A DNA stretch of 64,000 nucleotides from Alistipes provencensis (GTDB lineage: Bacteria; Bacteroidota; Bacteroidia; Bacteroidales; Rikenellaceae), in the NCBI RefSeq assembly GCF_900083545.1, contig NZ_LT559262.1:2756302-2820301 (forward strand). Reading direction: 5' to 3'. The translations under genes were made by a program, and so were the position numbers. Positions within the stretch are counted from its first letter, which is position 1. Each line of letters opens with the position of its first letter. Of this stretch, positions 61,289 through 64,000 are shown piece after piece. The notes under the pieces were generated by a model. That model did not search any database. It was not told where the DNA came from and saw only the letters and a list, made by a program, of their open reading frames with translations.

Positions 61289-63922
61289 TTATATTTTCAA
61301 TCCTTTGGACCGGGTTTCCTCCTTGGCATACAGTCCCGGACGCCCGATTATGACATGGTTGGCAACGATACTATCCGCCGGACTGCGTATCTGCGGCGGT
61401 GCATTTTCGGGATATTGCGCCTGCCTGTTCCTCACATCTTCCGCTTCCGGCTTGAGCTGTTGCCCTTCATTCTCCTTTTCTGCGACTTCGGGCGTGGGTG
61501 GCGCAAGCTCCAGCTGAATTTTTCGGTCAAGGGCGGCAAGTTCGGACTTCAACTGCTTCAGCTCGTCCTCCTTCTTCCACACCTTACCCGCTATCTCCTG
61601 TAACTGCGGTATCTCCATCTCCAGCACCTCGTTCTTCGCCTTGTACTGGTCGATGATGGAGGGTATCCTCTCCATCGCGTTGAGGAAGTTGCGGGCGGCG
61701 GCCAACGGGTCAGCCATCGCCAGATGCCCGTTGTTGTAGGTGTACTTGTAGTTCCCCTCGACCACGAAGCGGTTGTCGGTGAACTCCAATCCCTCTTTGA
61801 GTATCCTTTCGCTCACCACCTTTATCGGAAAACCGTAAAGTTCACCGACCTGCGTGTACAACCCTCCGGTCGTGGCATTCTTGGCTATCTCCTGCAAACG
61901 CTTTCCGATGACCTTCTCATCGGCGGAATCCACTCCGTCCACCTTTATTATATTAAGGCGGTTGCCCTCCTTGTCGGTCTGCACCACCGACAGGAAGCGG
62001 TTCCAGTCCTCCGTCATGGCATCTATGAAAGCCGTGTTGTTGCGCAACTCGCCGGTCTTTGACTCCAGCTTGAACTCCGAATCACGCTTGCCCTTGTTGA
62101 ACGACTTGCGTTCCCCTTCGAGCGATGCGATCCGCTTTTCCAGTTTCGCCTTGTCCAACAGGTCGGTATTGCCGGAGAGCAACGCCATGTATTCCGAGAA
62201 ATTCATGCCCGATTTTTCGTCCATTGCCCCCTCGTCGATGGTACGCGCACCCATCGCACCGCTTTTGAGCTGGCTTATGAAAGTCTGCTTGCAGTGCAGG
62301 AGGTTGAACTTGTAGCTGTCCAGTGACTTCTCCACCGCGTAGATGATTACATCCACGTTGTTCCCGGCGAAATGTTTGGCAATCTCATTACCTGCCCTAA
62401 CTCCGCGTCCGTCACGCTGTTGCAAGTCGGACGGTCGCCACGGCGTATCGAGATGATGGATAGCCACACACCGTTTCTGGGCGTTCACACCCGTTCCGAG
62501 CATAGAGGTAGAGCCGAACAGCACACGCACCGTCCCGGCGTTCATGGCGTCTATCACCGCCTTCCGCGCCTTGTCGGTCTTGCACTCCTGAATGAAGCGC
62601 ACCTCGCTTGGCGGTATACCGTAGTCCTCCGTCAGTTTGCGCTTGATTTCCGAATAGACGTTCCACCCGTCGCCCGGCTGGTATGTCCCCAAATCAGAGA
62701 AAACGAACTGCGTGCCTTTCTGGGCGTCGTATTTTTGATAATACTCCGCGATCATCTTGGCACAGTGACTCGCTTTGTTGTCGGGATGATCTTCGTAATT
62801 CGGGTCTATCATGCGCATGTCGAGTGCCATTTTCCGGGCATAGTCCGTGGCGATGAGCATCTTCGCCTTTTCTTCCGTTTCCGAAAGCGGCAGCCTGCCC
62901 AACAAGGTGGCATCGCCCGTCTTGGCGAACTGCATCAGTTTCTGTATGAAGTCCTCCTGTTCCGGCGTGGGCGGTATATGGTGCAGTATCTCGTTCTTGG
63001 CAGGACGGTCGCCCACATCCTCCGCCGTGCGGTAGTCCGTGATTTCATTATAGAAGGCGGCAAGCTCCGGCACTTTGATGAAGTAGCGGAAACGCTCCTT
63101 CTGGACCACATTGTTCGTCACGTTAAATTCAAAATCCGTCGTCTTCTTGGCAAATATCGCCGCCCAAGCGTCGAAACACCTTATGTCCTGCCGTTCCAGC
63201 TCCTTCGGGCGCAGGTACTTGAACAGCAGGTACAATTCAGTCAGTGAGTTGCTGATAGTCGTGCCGGAGAGGAAGGTCGCACCCAAGTCTTTTCCTGTGC
63301 GCTCCTGTATGGTGCGTATGGCAAAGAGCATGTTAAGTGCCTTCTGGCTTCCCTCGCTGTTTCCCAATCCCGCCACACGGTCGTGGCGCGTGTTGAAAGT
63401 CAGATTCTTGAACTGGTGGCTCTCATCTATGAAGATGTGGTCGATGCCCATCTGCTTGAAATCCACCACGTCGTCCGTGCGTGACTTTATGGCGTGTTCC
63501 ACCTTCTCCAGCTTCGCTTCAAGGTTGTGCTTGCGCTTCTCCAATCCTTTCAGCATCGCCCGCGACACGTTCTTTCCCTGCTGCCGTAGCACTTCGAGGT
63601 TTTCCTCCACCGTGTCAAGCTCTGCTTGCAGGATGCGCTGCTGCAATTCCGGCGACTGCGGTATCTTGCCGAACTGGTCGTGCGACATGATGACGCAATC
63701 GTAGTCGTTGTTCTTTATATTATTGAAGAAGCGCACACGGTTGGCGGTCGAAAAGTCCTTCTCCGAAGCGTACAGAATACGTGCGTTGGGATATGCCGCC
63801 TGATAGGTGGCTGCAATCTCCGCAACGTTGGCTTTCAGCCCGATAATCATCGGCTTGTGTGCCAAATTCAGACGCTTCATCTCATGCGCGGCGATGCACA
63901 TTATCAGCGTCTTACCGGTTCC
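61289..63922 (-). CDS. SNF2-type helicase / DNA methylase-associated protein, 3' exon (5' part outside window)
   Basis: About 877 codons, beginning in the Walker A motif ([19 protein letters not shown]). Motif II is [13 protein letters not shown], and helicase C-terminal motifs are [42 protein letters not shown] long helical C-terminus has coiled-coil stretches ([22 protein letters not shown] and [34 protein letters not shown]). Family knowledge: very large proteins with an N6-methylase and a DEAD/SNF2 helicase occur in Bacteroides conjugative elements and phages. The upstream coding part is separated by a group II intron. An ATG at 63998-64000 is in frame but lies in intron sequence and is not a true start. 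Confidence 0.85.
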   Translation of the reverse strand, partial: GTGKTLIMCIAAHEMKRLNLAHKPMIIGLKANVAEIAATYQAAYPNARILYASEKDFSTANRVRFFNNIKNNDYDCVIMSHDQFGKIPQSPELQQRILQAELDTVEENLEVLRQQGKNVSRAMLKGLEKRKHNLEAKLEKVEHAIKSRTDDVVDFKQMGIDHIFIDESHQFKNLTFNTRHDRVAGLGNSEGSQKALNMLFAIRTIQERTGKDLGATFLSGTTISNSLTELYLLFKYLRPKELERQDIRCFDAWAAIFAKKTTDFEFNVTNNVVQKERFRYFIKVPELAAFYNEITDYRTAEDVGDRPAKNEILHHIPPTPEQEDFIQKLMQFAKTGDATLLGRLPLSETEEKAKMLIATDYARKMALDMRMIDPNYEDHPDNKASHCAKMIAEYYQKYDAQKGTQFVFSDLGTYQPGDGWNVYSEIKRKLTEDYGIPPSEVRFIQECKTDKARKAVIDAMNAGTVRVLFGSTSMLGTGVNAQKRCVAIHHLDTPWRPSDLQQRDGRGVRAGNEIAKHFAGNNVDVIIYAVEKSLDSYKFNLLHCKQTFISQLKSGAMGARTIDEGAMDEKSGMNFSEYMALLSGNTDLLDKAKLEKRIASLEGERKSFNKGKRDSEFKLESKTGELRNNTAFIDAMTEDWNRFLSVVQTDKEGNRLNIIKVDGVDSADEKVIGKRLQEIAKNATTGGLYTQVGELYGFPIKVVSERILKEGLEFTDNRFVVEGNYKYTYNNGHLAMADPLAAARNFLNAMERIPSIIDQYKAKNEVLEMEIPQLQEIAGKVWKKEDELKQLKSELAALDRKIQLELAPPTPEVAEKENEGQQLKPEAEDVRNRQAQYPENAPPQIRSPADSIVANHVIIGRPGLYAKEETRSKGLKI

Positions 63923-64000
63923 ACAGGCTAAGCACATCGCGCCTTGCCGCCCTTTCGGACGGTAGGTTTCAATGTACTCGCCACCGAACCGTACGTACAC
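63923..64000 (-). mobile_element. 3' end of a second group II intron (rest outside window)
   Basis: Read on the minus strand, GTGTACGTACGGTTC at the right edge is the 3' arm of domain V. It is followed by a domain VI-like segment that ends GCTTAGCCTGT at 63933-63923. The traI intron ends GCTTAGCCTAC in the same position, with the branch-point A also seven bases from the end. The exon then starts GGAACCGGTAAGACG, coding for GTGKT of the Walker A motif. The boundary is accurate to a base or two. Confidence 0.8.

Larger units (their letters stand above)
19529..64000. mobile_element. CTnDOT/ERL-family integrative conjugative element (right end outside window)
   Basis: Everything from the proposed attachment core to the right edge fits one element of the CTnDOT family. 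It has a tra operon in the order traA to traQ, mobA-mobB-mobC, the tetQ-rteA-rteB operon, rteC, and the PcfK/PcfJ accessory cluster at the end next to the chromosome. Family knowledge: tetracycline induces TetQ, RteA and RteB, RteB activates rteC, and RteC triggers the excision genes. The integrase and excision genes are not in this window and should lie beyond 64 kb. The boundary at 19529 is inferred from the core motif and flanking repeats. Confidence 0.85.

Noticed and set aside
63923..64000. ATG at 63998-64000 as the helicase start
   Set aside because: The first 26 codons are intron sequence; the ATG would omit half of the Walker A motif and all of the upstream domains.
1..64000. CRISPR arrays, rRNA and tRNA genes
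   Set aside because: I looked for regularly spaced direct repeats and for tRNA/rRNA-like segments, including near the element junction, and found none that I can support.

Overview
The window is a Bacteroidales chromosome (Alistipes-like) with most of a tetracycline-resistance integrative conjugative element of the CTnDOT/ERL family inserted in it. The host assignment is inferred from three things seen in the sequence: GC-rich coding DNA in the first 19 kb, a SusC/SusD locus, and promoters with a TAnnTTTG -7 box. No rRNA, tRNA or CRISPR array was seen.

Chromosome (1 to about 19.53 kb). After the 3' end of one plus-strand gene comes a polysaccharide-utilisation type locus read on the minus strand: ECF sigma factor, FecR anti-sigma, SusC-like TonB transporter with an STN signalling domain, SusD-like lipoprotein and a DUF5009 membrane acyltransferase. 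A large repeat-rich lipoprotein gene is divergent from the sigma gene. A strong bidirectional hairpin terminator separates it from a tight eight-gene minus-strand run: dapB, lepB, an IMPACT/YigZ gene, uvrA, an M16 peptidase, a DJ-1/PfpI gene, an O-methyltransferase and a MazG-like pyrophosphohydrolase.

Conjugative element (about 19.53 kb to beyond the right edge). The likely attachment core lies just upstream of dapB. It is followed by 1 kb of structured non-coding DNA, a plus-strand cluster of small genes with PcfK/PcfJ-like proteins, and the minus-strand transfer operon traA to traQ plus a lysozyme gene. A palindrome-rich oriT-like region separates traA from plus-strand mobA-mobB-mobC (accessory protein, relaxase, coupling ATPase). 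Next come two cargo ATPases, a membrane KAP NTPase and a DUF4143 AAA protein. The regulatory block is rteC, a RibD/DHFR-like gene, rteB, rteA and tetQ; tetQ has the translational-attenuation leader known from CTnDOT. The window ends inside a large SNF2-type helicase gene.

Nested mobile DNA. The element has itself been colonised at least three times. (1) A recombinase-in-trio element (three overlapping tyrosine recombinases, 28-bp perfect terminal inverted repeats) sits in the last codons of traO and supplies a replacement stop codon. (2) A 2,483-bp group II intron encoding a reverse transcriptase/maturase with an HNH domain splits traI; precise excision would restore a 209-residue TraI. (3) The right edge carries the 3' end of a second, different group II intron in the Walker A motif of the helicase. 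Two short palindromic MITE-like relics lie after mobC and between tetQ and the helicase gene.
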